A stretch of DNA of 64,000 nt from the NCBI RefSeq assembly GCF_000425205.1, contig NZ_AULI01000011.1:1-64000 (forward strand), read 5' to 3'. The notes beneath the pieces were generated by a model. The model had not been told where the DNA came from. It saw only the letters and a program-made list of their open reading frames with translations, and made no database searches. This document shows positions 33,941 to 44,689 of this stretch, one piece after another. Both the position numbers and the translations under genes were made by a program. Position 1 is the first letter of the stretch, and every line of letters starts with the position of its first letter. This DNA is from Pontibacillus halophilus JSM 076056 = DSM 19796 (GTDB taxonomy: Bacteria > Bacillota > Bacilli > Bacillales > BH030062).

Positions 33941-35434
33941 CTATTCTTCTGTGTCAATTTGTGCACGCTGGAGTTTACCGCTGTAATCGATATACACACT
34001 CTTCCACTCTGTGAACACATCAAGGGCTGCTAGACCTGAGTCGCGATGACCGTTTCCTGTTCCCTTCGTCCCTCCAAATGGCAAGTGAATTTCCGCGCCC
34101 GTTGTTCCTGCATTGACGTACACGATGCCTGTGTCGAGGTCACGCTGCGCTTGGAACACACGGTTCACATCCTTTGTAAAGATGGAGCTTGATAACCCAA
34201 AGCTCACGCTATTGTTCACCTCAACCGCTTCAGCCAAGCTCTTCACCGAAATAAGTGACACAACAGGTCCGAATATTTCTTCCTGTGCAATGCGCATATC
34301 CTTTGTAGCATCTGTAAACAGGGTCGGTGCGAAATAGTACCCGCCAGTAAAGCCTTCCCCTTCTAAGACATGGCCTCCAGCCAGTAGCCTAGCCCCGTCT
34401 TGTTTCGCTACATCCATATATTCTTCAATCTTCATCAAGGACTTCTCGTTGATGATGGGACCTACTTTGATTCCTTCATCTAAACCATTTCCAATAGACA
34501 GAGTCTCCATTTGCTGAAGCAGTCGATTCTCTAGCTCTTCTTTTACATTCTCATGAACAATGACCCGACTACATGCAGTACACCGCTGGCCGCTTGTGCC
34601 AAATGCACTCCATAAGATTCCCTCAACAGCAAGGTCAAGGTCCGCATCCTCAAGCACAATGACCGCGTTCTTTCCTCCCATTTCGAGTGATACTTTCTTT
34701 AACTGCTCCCCACATTTACTCGCAATAGTTCTACCCGTGTCGTTTGATCCTGTAAAGGAAATGACACGAATGTCTGGATGTTCGACCAGGCTTGTGCCCA
34801 CCTCAGAACCTGAACCGAATACAACATTTAGCACCCCACTCGGTAACCCCGCTTCTTCCATAATCTTCACCAGTTCAAAAGCCATAAGAGGTGTTTCAGT
34901 AGCTGGCTTCCATACAACAGCATTCCCAGCTACAATGGCCGGGAACGACTTCCATGTAGCAATCGCAATTGGGAAATTCCAAGGTGTAATGATTCCTACA
35001 ACCCCGACGGGTGCACGTACACTCATCGCAAATTTATCCTTTAACTCAGACGGCGTTGTCTGACCGAATAACCGACGGCCTTCACCAGCCATATAATACG
35101 CCATATCAATTCCTTCTTGTACTTCCCCTCTTGCCTCTTCAATGACTTTCCCATTCTCCATTGTTAACAATTGGGACAACGTTTCCTTTCGTTCTTTCAT
35201 CAAGCTTCCAACTCTGTATAACACTTCAGCACGCTGTGGTGCCGGGACTAACGCCCACTGTTTCTGAGCAGCCACAGCTGCCTCAACGGCATAATCCACC
35301 TCTTTCCAAGTAGATAACGGAACTTCCGTTAATTTCTCTCCATTCGCAGGATTTCTAACGACTGTGTACGACTCACTACGATGCCATTCTCCATTAACAA
35401 AGTTTGCCAGTTTTTCAACAGGTTTTACGCTCAT
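33941..35434 (-). CDS. Aldehyde dehydrogenase (candidate 2-aminoadipate 6-semialdehyde dehydrogenase)
   Basis: A 497-residue ALDH. Motifs: [13 protein letters not shown] and WKPATETPL for cofactor binding, [12 protein letters not shown], the catalytic Glu in LEMGGKN and catalytic Cys in [20 protein letters not shown] and [10 protein letters not shown] near the C-terminus. In this operon the obvious substrate is the semialdehyde made by lysine 6-dehydrogenase, giving 2-aminoadipate; the family alone does not tell. It overlaps the TPP gene by four bases (ATGA). Confidence 0.88.
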   Translation of the reverse strand: MSVKPVEKLANFVNGEWHRSESYTVVRNPANGEKLTEVPLSTWKEVDYAVEAAVAAQKQWALVPAPQRAEVLYRVGSLMKERKETLSQLLTMENGKVIEEARGEVQEGIDMAYYMAGEGRRLFGQTTPSELKDKFAMSVRAPVGVVGIITPWNFPIAIATWKSFPAIVAGNAVVWKPATETPLMAFELVKIMEEAGLPSGVLNVVFGSGSEVGTSLVEHPDIRVISFTGSNDTGRTIASKCGEQLKKVSLEMGGKNAVIVLEDADLDLAVEGILWSAFGTSGQRCTACSRVIVHENVKEELENRLLQQMETLSIGNGLDEGIKVGPIINEKSLMKIEEYMDVAKQDGARLLAGGHVLEGEGFTGGYYFAPTLFTDATKDMRIAQEEIFGPVVSLISVKSLAEAVEVNNSVSFGLSSSIFTKDVNRVFQAQRDLDTGIVYVNAGTTGAEIHLPFGGTKGTGNGHRDSGLAALDVFTEWKSVYIDYSGKLQRAQIDTEE

Positions 35435-37113
35435 TCTCCCGGTTCCCCCTTTTCATTCCTTAAACGTTGAACAGCTGCTTCCTTTAACTCCGTTAGTGTC
35501 CTTGTGACCGTGATTTGCTCTTTGTTCATCGGAATTTCGATTACAGTTGGTTGATTCTGATACATCGCTTTACTTAAGGCATATTTCAGTTCGTCCACAC
35601 TATGCACATAGATTCCATTTGCCCCTAAACTTCTTGCCAGCGCATCAAAACGAACGTACGATAAATCTGTCGCGGTCACGCGTGTTGGGAAATGAATCTC
35701 TTGGTGCATGCGAATCGTTCCGTACATGGCATTGTTGAATACGAGGGCTATGATTGGAATGTTATATCTAACCGCTGTTTCAATCTCCTGACACGTCATC
35801 ATAAAGCCACCATCTCCTGACAAGGAGACAACGGTTCGTTCTGGATAAGCATATTTCGCCCCAATGGCTGCTGGCATCCCGTACCCCATCGCACCAGAAG
35901 TGGGTCCGACGTACGTATTCTTCTTCGTGAAAGGATAATAACGATGAAGCCACCCTGCAAAGTTACCTGCATCATTCGTAATGACGGCATCCTTTGGCAA
36001 GACATCAATCAGGGCTTGTATCACATGTTCATTCTTAAATCCCGGCGGGTCCTTCAGCTTCGTTGTACGTTCATAAGCAAGTCTTGATCGATAGGCCCAG
36101 TTGTGCCAATTCGGAAGAGCTCCTAGTGTACAGAAACAACGTAGCGCTTCTTTCGCATCTGCTTGAATGCCGACAGTCGGTGCATACACCTTCCCAATAG
36201 AATCGTCGCAAATGTCGACATGTACGAGCGAATGATGCGGGTGTATCAATGTATAGTCCTGCGTTGTCACTTCCGAGAGACGAGTCCCAATCGCGAGGAT
36301 AGTGTCCGCTTCTTCTACAATGTCCAGTAACTCTTTCGGCGTACCAAGACCTAAATGCCCTACATAAAATGGATGGTCATTCGGAAATACATCGTGCCTT
36401 CGAAAGGCACTCATAACTGGAATACGAGCAAGATCAACAAATCGGAGCAGCTCATTCTCAGCTTCCGACCGCTTGATTCCTCCTCCTGCTAGGATGAGTG
36501 GGCGTTCAGCCTTTGATAGAATTTCCTCGATTCTTCGCGACTCCTCCTTTGATGGAGCAGGAGTAGCCTTTAGGTGGGAAGGTCCATAAGACATCTCTCT
36601 TTCGACTTTCAACATATTCTCTGGAAGAGAGACGACAACAGGGCCAGGACGACCAGACTGTGCAATCCGAAATGCCCGTTGCAACAGTTCAGGCACCCGT
36701 TCTGCGTCTGTGATTTCTACCACCCACTTTGAAATAGGACCGAAGAACGCCTCCATATCAACCTCCTGGAACCCTTCACGTCCAAGAAACTTTGAATCGA
36801 CTTGACCAAGTAGTAGGATCATAGGCGTTGAATCCTGAAAGGCAGTGTGAACTCCAATCGTTGCGTTTGCCCCTCCCACTCCTCGAGTAGCCATAACGAC
36901 ACTTGCTCGATTCGTACATTTCCCATACGCTTCTGCAATAAAGGCAACACCGCCCTCTTGCCGTCCTGAGACCACTTCAATCTCAGAGTCAATCAACTCA
37001 TCAAGAACAGGAAGATAACTCTCACCAGGTACACAGAACACATGGCGAACCCCTTCCCGTTTAAATACCTCTACGATGGCCGCGGCACCTGATTGCCTCC
37101 TCCGCTCACTCAT
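35431..37113 (-). CDS. Thiamine-diphosphate-dependent enzyme, acetolactate synthase-like
   Basis: A 560-residue three-domain TPP enzyme. The N-terminal PYR domain holds VFCVPGESYLPVLDEL and, near residue 53, the catalytic Glu in GRQEGGVAFIAEAYG; the C-terminal PP domain has the TPP-binding motif starting GDGGFMMTCQE and ending in NN. It is ALS-like, but it is not with ilvN or ilvC; instead it lies between an aminotransferase and an ALDH. A role as 2-oxoacid decarboxylase, for example of 2-oxoadipate, is inferred from context. Overlaps both neighbours by four bases, a tightly coupled operon. Confidence 0.85.
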   Translation of the reverse strand: MSERRRQSGAAAIVEVFKREGVRHVFCVPGESYLPVLDELIDSEIEVVSGRQEGGVAFIAEAYGKCTNRASVVMATRGVGGANATIGVHTAFQDSTPMILLLGQVDSKFLGREGFQEVDMEAFFGPISKWVVEITDAERVPELLQRAFRIAQSGRPGPVVVSLPENMLKVEREMSYGPSHLKATPAPSKEESRRIEEILSKAERPLILAGGGIKRSEAENELLRFVDLARIPVMSAFRRHDVFPNDHPFYVGHLGLGTPKELLDIVEEADTILAIGTRLSEVTTQDYTLIHPHHSLVHVDICDDSIGKVYAPTVGIQADAKEALRCFCTLGALPNWHNWAYRSRLAYERTTKLKDPPGFKNEHVIQALIDVLPKDAVITNDAGNFAGWLHRYYPFTKKNTYVGPTSGAMGYGMPAAIGAKYAYPERTVVSLSGDGGFMMTCQEIETAVRYNIPIIALVFNNAMYGTIRMHQEIHFPTRVTATDLSYVRFDALARSLGANGIYVHSVDELKYALSKAMYQNQPTVIEIPMNKEQITVTRTLTELKEAAVQRLRNEKGEPGE

Positions 37114-38282
37114 CGCTCCATCTCCTTTACTACCTTTTCCATTCGAGAGAACGCTTCCGTCAATCGGTCTATGGAAGTCGAGAGCGAGATTCGGAAATAT
37201 CCTCGCCCTTCTGTTCCGAACGCTTCACCAGGCGTCACGACAACACCTGCCTCAAGTAACCGCTCTGAGAATTCTCTAGAAGTAGCTCCATCCGGTACGG
37301 GTGCCCAAATAAAAAACGTCCCTTTAGGGCAAGGTGCATCTATGTGAATACGCCTTAACTGCTCGACAGCATAATCTCTACGCTCTTTATAAATCTCACA
37401 TTGTTCACGAACGGCGCTAAAATCACTTCTTAACGCTTCAGCCGCTGCAAATTGAATCGGTAAGAACTGACTTGTATCAATGTTACTCTTGACTGTCGCA
37501 ATCGCCTTGATGACCTCTTCATTGCCCACCACATATCCGATACGCCAGCCCGCCATATTAAACGTTTTCGACAACGAACCAAATTCGACAGCAATCTCCT
37601 TCGCCCCATCCACTTGAAGAATGCTTGGAGCTTGATATCCATCGTAAGTAAGGGACCCATATGCAGCATCGTGGGCAAGAATCACATCATGCTGCTTGCA
37701 CAACGTAACCGCTTCCAAGAACACTTCTATATCTATCGTTGCTCCTGTCGGATTTCCCGGGTAATTTAAGACCATCATTTTCGCATTTTCAAAGTCTTTC
37801 TCTCGAATGGCCTCATAATTTGGCGATGCATGGGCGGGTGCAAGTAAAGGTAAATCGACAACCTCTCCGCCTGCCAAGTGTACAGCTGACCGATATACAG
37901 GGTATCCAGGATTAGGAATCAAAGTCACATCCCCAGGGTCTAACCACGCGGTCATCATCGAAGCTATCCCTTCTTTAGAACCAATTAACGTCAACACTTC
38001 CCGCTTTGGGTCGAGGGTTACGTCATATGTGCGCTTATAATAGCTCGCAACTGCCTCCCTAAATTCATCACAGCCAGTGTAGGGGGAATAACGATGTTGT
38101 TCTGGCTGCCTTAATTCACTAACCAATCTATCTACAATAAAGTCAGGGGGAGGAAGGTCAGGCGCACCTATGCCTAAGTCGATCACATCAATCCCCTTGG
38201 CCTCAAGCGCCTTCCTTCTCTCATGGAAAATGGAAAACAGATAGGGAGGTAAGCTTTGAACTCGCATTGAACTTCGCTTCAT
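37110..38282 (-). CDS. Class I/II PLP-dependent aminotransferase
   Basis: A 390-residue fold-type I aminotransferase of the LL-diaminopimelate/aspartate group. IDLGIGAPDLPPP, LIPNPGYPVYRS, MVLNYPGNPTGA and FGSLSKTFNMAGWRIGY (PLP Lys in SLSK) are clear, as is FRISLS with the substrate Arg. First gene of the lysine operon. With its neighbours it could transaminate 2-aminoadipate to 2-oxoadipate. The ATG at 38282 is eight bases from AAGGAGG; an ATG at 38288 would be too close. Confidence 0.88.
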   Translation of the reverse strand: MKRSSMRVQSLPPYLFSIFHERRKALEAKGIDVIDLGIGAPDLPPPDFIVDRLVSELRQPEQHRYSPYTGCDEFREAVASYYKRTYDVTLDPKREVLTLIGSKEGIASMMTAWLDPGDVTLIPNPGYPVYRSAVHLAGGEVVDLPLLAPAHASPNYEAIREKDFENAKMMVLNYPGNPTGATIDIEVFLEAVTLCKQHDVILAHDAAYGSLTYDGYQAPSILQVDGAKEIAVEFGSLSKTFNMAGWRIGYVVGNEEVIKAIATVKSNIDTSQFLPIQFAAAEALRSDFSAVREQCEIYKERRDYAVEQLRRIHIDAPCPKGTFFIWAPVPDGATSREFSERLLEAGVVVTPGEAFGTEGRGYFRISLSTSIDRLTEAFSRMEKVVKEMER

Positions 38283-38467
38283 TCCCATTCCTCCTTAAAC
38301 ACCTTAACAATTCAATTTATGATACCGACTGCTCGTCTATGCCAGTTCAGATAGGAATGCTTCGGACGTCCTAGAGAAGTCAGCGTAAAAATGCATGGAA
38401 CCACTACGACAAATACCCTTTCCAATCGACAGACGTTGAATAAACTAGAACGAAGGAGGTGAAAGCT

Positions 38468-39766
38468 ATGGCTACGCAAATCGTACAACCCGGGGGATCG
38501 ATTCAAACAGCTGTAGATTACGCGAAAGAGGGAGACTTAATCTTAGTTCATGATGGGGTTTACCTCGAGCAAGTCGTCATTCGAACAAATTATATTCGTA
38601 TTGTTGCAACCGGTCATCAAGTCGTAATGAAAGGAGAATATGATGTTCTCCACCCACTCCTTCCACACGCCTTCCTTCTCGATAATGTGAAAGGTGTGGA
38701 AATAAAGGGATTCCAAATCTTGTGTTATAGCAACGACGGCATTCATGTCCGCCTCGGCGCCTTTAACCGAATCATCGCTAATAAAATTTCACGTTGTGGG
38801 AATAGTGCAATCAACTTTGCAGGATCTGATGGGAACCTTGCTTACCAGAATGAAGTCAGGTACAACGGAATGGCTGGAATCGAAGTATCTCAGAATGGAA
38901 GCAGCAACCGAATAATTGAAAATACGTCCCAACAAAACGATTGGAACGGAATCACAATATACGAAGAAGCGCAGAACAACACTGTCGCGTGTAACACAGT
39001 GGATTGCAATGAAGAATATGGAGTAGCCGCTCACGCCCCAGACACATTTATTTATGGAAACAAGATCAAATCGAACGGCTTAGATGGTATTCGAATTAGC
39101 CATAAGAGCGCGAATTCGATGGTTATTGGCAACCATGTGTCCGACAACAAGGAAAATGGGATTGAACTAGAACCAAATAGCGGAGGTGCCTTGCTAGATA
39201 GCTATAATACAATCGTGCAAAGCAACGTATCTAGTGAGAACCTGTGTGCTGGAATTCAAGTATCAAGCCCTCTCAATATCCTAGAAAGCAACTGTGTCTA
39301 CAGCAACAAGAAGGACGGCATTGCAATTAATGGGAAATTCGGTAATCGGAATATACTCGTCTTTAATGACTTGAAGCACAATGTTTCCTACGACTTACAC
39401 AATTCCGGCGTCTCGAACCAATTCTATGGCAACCATTGTGAGTCATCGGAGCCACCACATTTGTGCAGCAACAAAGAACACTGCCCGTCCCCACACCAAC
39501 CTAACGCATGTGAAACAAAGAAGAAAGAACACCCGTCACCTTGTTCAAAGGGGGACCATAAGAAACCACACTGCACCTGTTCGTCCTGCACCTCTTCTCA
39601 TCATAAAACCCCTCATCATTCAAATGACTGGAATAAGAAATGCTGTTCTTCATCATGCACCTGTGATGGTCGTAAGAAGGACAAATGTTGTCATAATAAA
39701 CACAAGAAGGAACAAAACTGGAATATTCACAGCCATTATGGACAATGGCCTCAAAACGAGCGTTAA
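38468..39766 (+). CDS. Right-handed beta-helix protein with Cys/His-rich C-terminal tail
   Basis: A 432-residue protein of two parts. Residues about 1-320 are a parallel beta-helix with NosD/PbH1-type repeats (patterns such as NRIIANKISRCGNSAINF, 'NTVACNTVDCNEEYGV', 'NGIELEPNSGG'). Residues about 325-432 form a low-complexity tail with some 14 Cys and many His and Lys, including HCTCSSCTSSHH and KKCCSSSCTC. No signal peptide is seen. Such a tail suggests metal binding or disulfide crosslinking, as in spore coat or exosporium proteins. The strong AAGGAGGTG site fixes ATG 38468. It is divergent from the lysine operon across a 185-bp gap. Confidence 0.82.
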   Translation: MATQIVQPGGSIQTAVDYAKEGDLILVHDGVYLEQVVIRTNYIRIVATGHQVVMKGEYDVLHPLLPHAFLLDNVKGVEIKGFQILCYSNDGIHVRLGAFNRIIANKISRCGNSAINFAGSDGNLAYQNEVRYNGMAGIEVSQNGSSNRIIENTSQQNDWNGITIYEEAQNNTVACNTVDCNEEYGVAAHAPDTFIYGNKIKSNGLDGIRISHKSANSMVIGNHVSDNKENGIELEPNSGGALLDSYNTIVQSNVSSENLCAGIQVSSPLNILESNCVYSNKKDGIAINGKFGNRNILVFNDLKHNVSYDLHNSGVSNQFYGNHCESSEPPHLCSNKEHCPSPHQPNACETKKKEHPSPCSKGDHKKPHCTCSSCTSSHHKTPHHSNDWNKKCCSSSCTCDGRKKDKCCHNKHKKEQNWNIHSHYGQWPQNER

Positions 39767-39838
39767 ACGACAACTGCCTCTCACGCTATAAGGAAACCCG
39801 AACTAAAGTTAATCACCCCTAACCATGTCCTGTGCACT

Positions 39839-39877
39839 GAGTGTTAGATTGCCAAGCAATCTAGCACTCTTTTTTTG
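39839..39877 (+). terminator. Terminator after the beta-helix gene
   Basis: GAGTG-TAGATTG arms (one wobble), a five-base loop and eight Ts. Confidence 0.9.
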
Positions 39878-40082
39878 AGCTCTGTTAAAGGTAAATATTG
39901 GTAATAATGTGCAAAATCTTGATATAATCACTATAAGAACAACCATTCGGGGAGTGGGTTTGAAATGGACAAAGCGTTTAGAACTTCCTAACGTCTATCG
40001 ACAAATTATCCAATAATTAAAAAGAACAAGTATATCAATGTGTAAAACGTTATGTTGACCCACCTCTTCCTTTGGTGGCCGG

Positions 40083-40196
40083 CTAATTAATGAAATGATG
40101 GAAACTCGTTCTAAAGATGATTTTGAGTGTCCTCATTGTGTATCTGAACACGTTGTTCAGGTTGGCAAAGTGAAAGGTCGTCAACGGTATCGTTAA
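40083..40196 (+). pseudogene. Remnant of an IS transposase zinc-ribbon domain
   Basis: One reading frame encodes MMETRSKDDFECPHCV, then GKVKGRQRYR, then a stop. The CPHC...GKxKGRQRYR pattern is the N-terminal zinc ribbon of IS1595-like transposases. Nothing of the catalytic domain follows, and no terminal repeats were found. It is an old insertion scar in an otherwise gene-free 500-bp stretch (39767-40272). Confidence 0.65.
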
Positions 40197-40272
40197 AGTA
40201 GACGGATGATAGTTTAGTCAATCCAAAATTCGGATCAGTTGAATCGATAAATAGAAACTACGAGGTGTTGAA

Positions 40273-40911
40273 ATGCAGTTAAAAGACTTTATGAACGAAA
40301 ATTATCCCAATTTGGAACTTAGACCACCTTTGCTTTATAGCTGGGGGATTGGGATTCGTTTTGAACTTGGTGCAGAGCAGAAAGGGGAATATGATCATCC
40401 AAATAACCCATATGTATCGGAGTGTTATGAAAGGGCGATTGCTTTATTTGAATCCTTACATTCTCCAACAGAAGAGATTCTTGTCGTGATGGATGTTAAT
40501 GATCTTAATAAAGGAAAAAACCTTAAACACCAGTTAAAGAATTTCCCCAACTATGTAAAAAAATCATTGTTGTTTAGATTAAAACATCAAGCATTGCCTT
40601 ATATTTTTCCAGAAGATGATGAAGAAGGCACATTCAAAACTCACAGATTTACTCTAAGATGCAAAACATCAGATTTAAAGTATGTTCCATTGTTAAAAGC
40701 AATTTGTAATCAAGACTTGGGATTGAAACCGTTTATTCACCATAGAGTGTACTTCATCAACATCAATAGAAAAACCATCTTTCACGTTTACGATGACAGA
40801 GGTTGTGATTTGTTGGCAACTTCACCTGCTACAATAAAAGGCACTTATATTAGACACAATGACTGGATTTTGGATTATGACAGACCTGAAATTGATAAGG
40901 TATTTAACTGA
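40273..40911 (+). CDS. DUF3885 domain protein
   Basis: A 212-residue soluble protein. LYSWGIGIRFELG near the start and the ending VYDDRGCDLLATS with WILDYDRPEIDKVF match the DUF3885 family, which has no known activity and is often scattered in Bacillales accessory regions, sometimes near toxin-immunity genes. Codon use is AT-rich compared with genes to the left. It follows the IS remnant, which supports acquisition by transfer. Weak GAGGTG ribosome site. Confidence 0.75.
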   Translation: MQLKDFMNENYPNLELRPPLLYSWGIGIRFELGAEQKGEYDHPNNPYVSECYERAIALFESLHSPTEEILVVMDVNDLNKGKNLKHQLKNFPNYVKKSLLFRLKHQALPYIFPEDDEEGTFKTHRFTLRCKTSDLKYVPLLKAICNQDLGLKPFIHHRVYFININRKTIFHVYDDRGCDLLATSPATIKGTYIRHNDWILDYDRPEIDKVFN

Positions 40912-41047
40912 ATTTCGTTTAAGGGAAACGCTCTAAACAAGTGTTCCACACAAGAGGTATCAGATATTTACTAATGATGACTATGAGAGGAAATGTGTAG
41001 CTATTAGCAAGATTATCAATATATACGATCAAGGGGAGGGAGCATAC

Positions 41048-41509
41048 TTGAAAGATTTAGAGAAGCGACTGATTTACTTATTTACTGGAGAATTTATCTC
41101 ACTGGTTACCTTTGTTTACATCTATACTTATTACAACGTTAATTCAAACAACAGTATTACTTTATTATTTGTATTTGTACTATTAGTTTTCATCCTGCTG
41201 CAGGCTAGTTTTTACTGGTTCATTAAATGGAGGAGAATGAAAACTAAAAAGGTATTTGTTCCAAGACTTAATAAATTACTTATTATCTTTAATAATATGA
41301 ATTTAATCTTTATCGGAATTGCACCTGCATTGTTCATAATTGAAATTATTTCTTCAAATAAATTGTTTTCTTCAAGCTTTTTTCTTACTTTGTTTATATA
41401 TATCTTTGTTATCATTGAATACATAAATTATTATCATATCCAATTAACGAATTATAAAAATGGAAGAGGGAAAAGACCCTCTATGTACAAAGAAATATTT
41501 AAGGTATGA
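41048..41509 (+). CDS. AT-rich four-helix membrane protein, unknown
   Basis: A 153-residue hydrophobic protein with four predicted helices and a basic C-terminus. The start is TTG, seven bases from GGGGAGGG. The region 40.9-41.65 kb is markedly AT-rich compared with the rest of the window, which suggests recent arrival. No family recognised. Possibly in one unit with the DUF3885 gene 136 bp upstream. Confidence 0.6.
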   Translation: MKDLEKRLIYLFTGEFISLVTFVYIYTYYNVNSNNSITLLFVFVLLVFILLQASFYWFIKWRRMKTKKVFVPRLNKLLIIFNNMNLIFIGIAPALFIIEIISSNKLFSSSFFLTLFIYIFVIIEYINYYHIQLTNYKNGRGKRPSMYKEIFKV

Positions 41510-41673
41510 TAACCATTTACGTAAAGTTCTTATTAAATTAATGAGGGCTATAGATGAATAAGGTCCAAATGAAAAACTTCCCTAAAATAAAAAAAGTAGC
41601 TCAATCCAGGGTACAATCAACACGACTGCACTCCAAAACTGACCTACTCACGAATTTGCTAAGACGCCTTTTC

Positions 41674-43221
<1,548 letters not shown>

Positions 43222-43254
43222 CTACATCCCTCTCCTCCATTAAATACGCGTTTG

Positions 43255-43268
43255 TGCAAACGCTTACA
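43255..43268. promoter_or_regulatory. cre site 1 (CcpA) upstream of amyS
   Basis: TGCAAACGCTTACA fits the cre consensus TGNAANCGNWNNCA at every fixed base. It lies 37-50 bp before the amyS start. Confidence 0.85.
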
Positions 43269-43342
43269 CTTAATGGTACGAGAAGTTTAGAGAAGTGAGT
43301 AGTGTCTGAAGGTCTATCTTCCATACCTGTCCTAAGGACCTA

Positions 43343-43356
43343 TGGAAACGTTTCCC
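43343..43356. promoter_or_regulatory. Possible cre site 2
   Basis: TGGAAACGTTTCCC, a palindromic core differing from consensus only at the last base, 125 bp before amyS and just beyond the 27-residue ORF. Confidence 0.55.
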
Positions 43357-43376
43357 ATATTCGTATGGAAGAGACT

Positions 43377-43460
43377 TTACTCCTTCATTTGCCGTACAGC
43401 TATACCAATAAGTCCAATCCCGATAAAGAAGAATAAAAATGCCATTACCGTACTTGCCAT
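43377..43460 (-). CDS. 27-residue single-helix membrane peptide
   Basis: A short ORF, MASTVMAFLFFFIGIGLIGI followed by AVRQMKE, that forms one membrane helix with a charged C-terminus. It has a good AGAGGTGA ribosome site. It lies between amyS and another small membrane protein gene, same direction. It looks like one of the many small membrane peptides of Bacilli, but no family could be named. Confidence 0.6.
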   Translation of the reverse strand: MASTVMAFLFFFIGIGLIGIAVRQMKE

Positions 43461-43533
43461 AGGAAATCACCTCTATGGATTCTGTACCCGTGTAGGTCGA
43501 CCATTACACGCTCGTTCACACATCTTCATCGAG

Positions 43534-43722
43534 CTAACCATCTGATGGGCGCTCCTCCTTCTTCTTCTTTCCCTGCCATGTAACCAAAATCGTTACGATT
43601 GCTGCGAACATTATTAAACCAAGACTAACAAGAAGAGGCGCACCCCACTTTATGTAAAGAAACGTACTTGCTACCAACACAACCATCCAATCAATATTGA
43701 GAAACGCTTTCACATACGTCAT
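43534..43722 (-). CDS. Small two-helix membrane protein
   Basis: A 62-residue protein with two predicted helices (about 9-26 and 30-50) and a basic-acidic tail (KKKKEERPSDG). The ATG at 43722 is chosen because AGGAGGT lies nine bases upstream; a longer reading frame begins at 43815 without a ribosome site. Unknown function; a neighbour of another small membrane peptide gene. Confidence 0.6.
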   Translation of the reverse strand: MTYVKAFLNIDWMVVLVASTFLYIKWGAPLLVSLGLIMFAAIVTILVTWQGKKKKEERPSDG

Positions 43723-43832
43723 AAACAAATGACCTCCTGGTTTACGTCTATCTTCCACTATTAATCTATCATAACTAGAATCTTTTTTGCTTACCTTGTT
43801 ACAAACGGTTGGCATTTATGCATCGCGACAAG

Positions 43833-44579
43833 CTAGCATTCCCCTTTTCCTTCTAGCCAGTCGATTGCAGCTTCAATAAATTGAATCACATCCGCTGAGA
43901 CAGGATACAAACCCACCCGTTCAGACTGGTCAGGAGACTTGCGAATGTCCCAAAACTGCCCCATCAGTTCCGCGTCTCCTCCAAACGTTTCTTCTGATAA
44001 CAACAGCAAATCATCCGCAATCAGCTCACCTAGTTCAGAAGTGGGTCCGTAGCCTTGATTGAGGCACCACTGTACTCGTCGGATCAAGTTCACCCATTTC
44101 TTCGTCTCCTTCTCAGACAACTTAGGTAAGTCCTCTTCTAACTGCTCCACCTGCCCCTCATTCATCACATCAAGCCACGCTTCTCTTTGTTTCTCCCTTT
44201 GTTCTTCTGTCTTTAGTGATAGAGGAAGTAATTTATCCCATTTTAACTGCCCCTCTAATTCTAAGATGTGCTTTAACGTATGCGTATGCTGTATAGATGT
44301 CTGTAAAGCAACGGACTGTTGCTCAAGATTCTGGACATGCATCGTGAGGATTTCAGCAATAGAAAGGTCTGTTAACATCTGCTTAATTTCATGAAGCGGT
44401 AACGAGAGAGACTTCAACAAGCTTACTTTCTGCAACTGAAACAAATCTTCCTCAGAATACAGACGCTTGCCATTTAATTCGCGAATAGAAGGTTGAACAA
44501 GTTGAATTTCGTCGTAGTACCGCAACGTTCGAACGGATACAGAGAGCTGTTTCGCTACTTCTCCAGAAGAGAAATACAT
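43833..44579 (-). CDS. MerR-family regulator with TipAS-like effector domain
   Basis: A 248-residue activator. The N-terminal domain FSSGEVAKQLSVSVRTLRYYDEI and RLYSEEDLFQLQKV is the MerR winged helix, followed by a coiled coil (about 80-125). The C-terminal 100 residues resemble TipAS/drug-binding domains (for example GQFWDIRKSPDQSE). The ATG at 44579, with AGGAGGGG upstream, is chosen over an earlier in-frame start. It is divergent from a membrane protein gene whose promoter has the typical 19-bp MerR spacer. Confidence 0.9.
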   Translation of the reverse strand: MYFSSGEVAKQLSVSVRTLRYYDEIQLVQPSIRELNGKRLYSEEDLFQLQKVSLLKSLSLPLHEIKQMLTDLSIAEILTMHVQNLEQQSVALQTSIQHTHTLKHILELEGQLKWDKLLPLSLKTEEQREKQREAWLDVMNEGQVEQLEEDLPKLSEKETKKWVNLIRRVQWCLNQGYGPTSELGELIADDLLLLSEETFGGDAELMGQFWDIRKSPDQSERVGLYPVSADVIQFIEAAIDWLEGKGEC

Positions 44580-44612
44580 CCCTTTAACCCCCCTCCTCTC
44601 ATAAGAAATCCC

Positions 44613-44643
44613 TTGCAGGTTACGTAACGTCACCAATTATGAT
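44613..44643 (+). promoter_or_regulatory. MerR-type promoter with 19-bp spacer and dyad
   Basis: TTGCAG (44613-44618) and TATGAT (44638-44643) are 19 bp apart. The spacer carries the dyad GGTTACGTAACGTCACC (44618-44634), symmetric except at three positions. This is the classical layout activated by MerR proteins through DNA untwisting. Confidence 0.9.
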
Positions 44644-44689
44644 TAGTGTATCACACAAATTCCAAACATTGGATGAAGGGAGACTAAGG

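Noticed and set aside
34560-35063. 167-residue plus-strand ORF opposite the aldehyde dehydrogenase
   Set aside because: Antisense shadow of a well-supported gene; no ribosome site and no recognisable domain.
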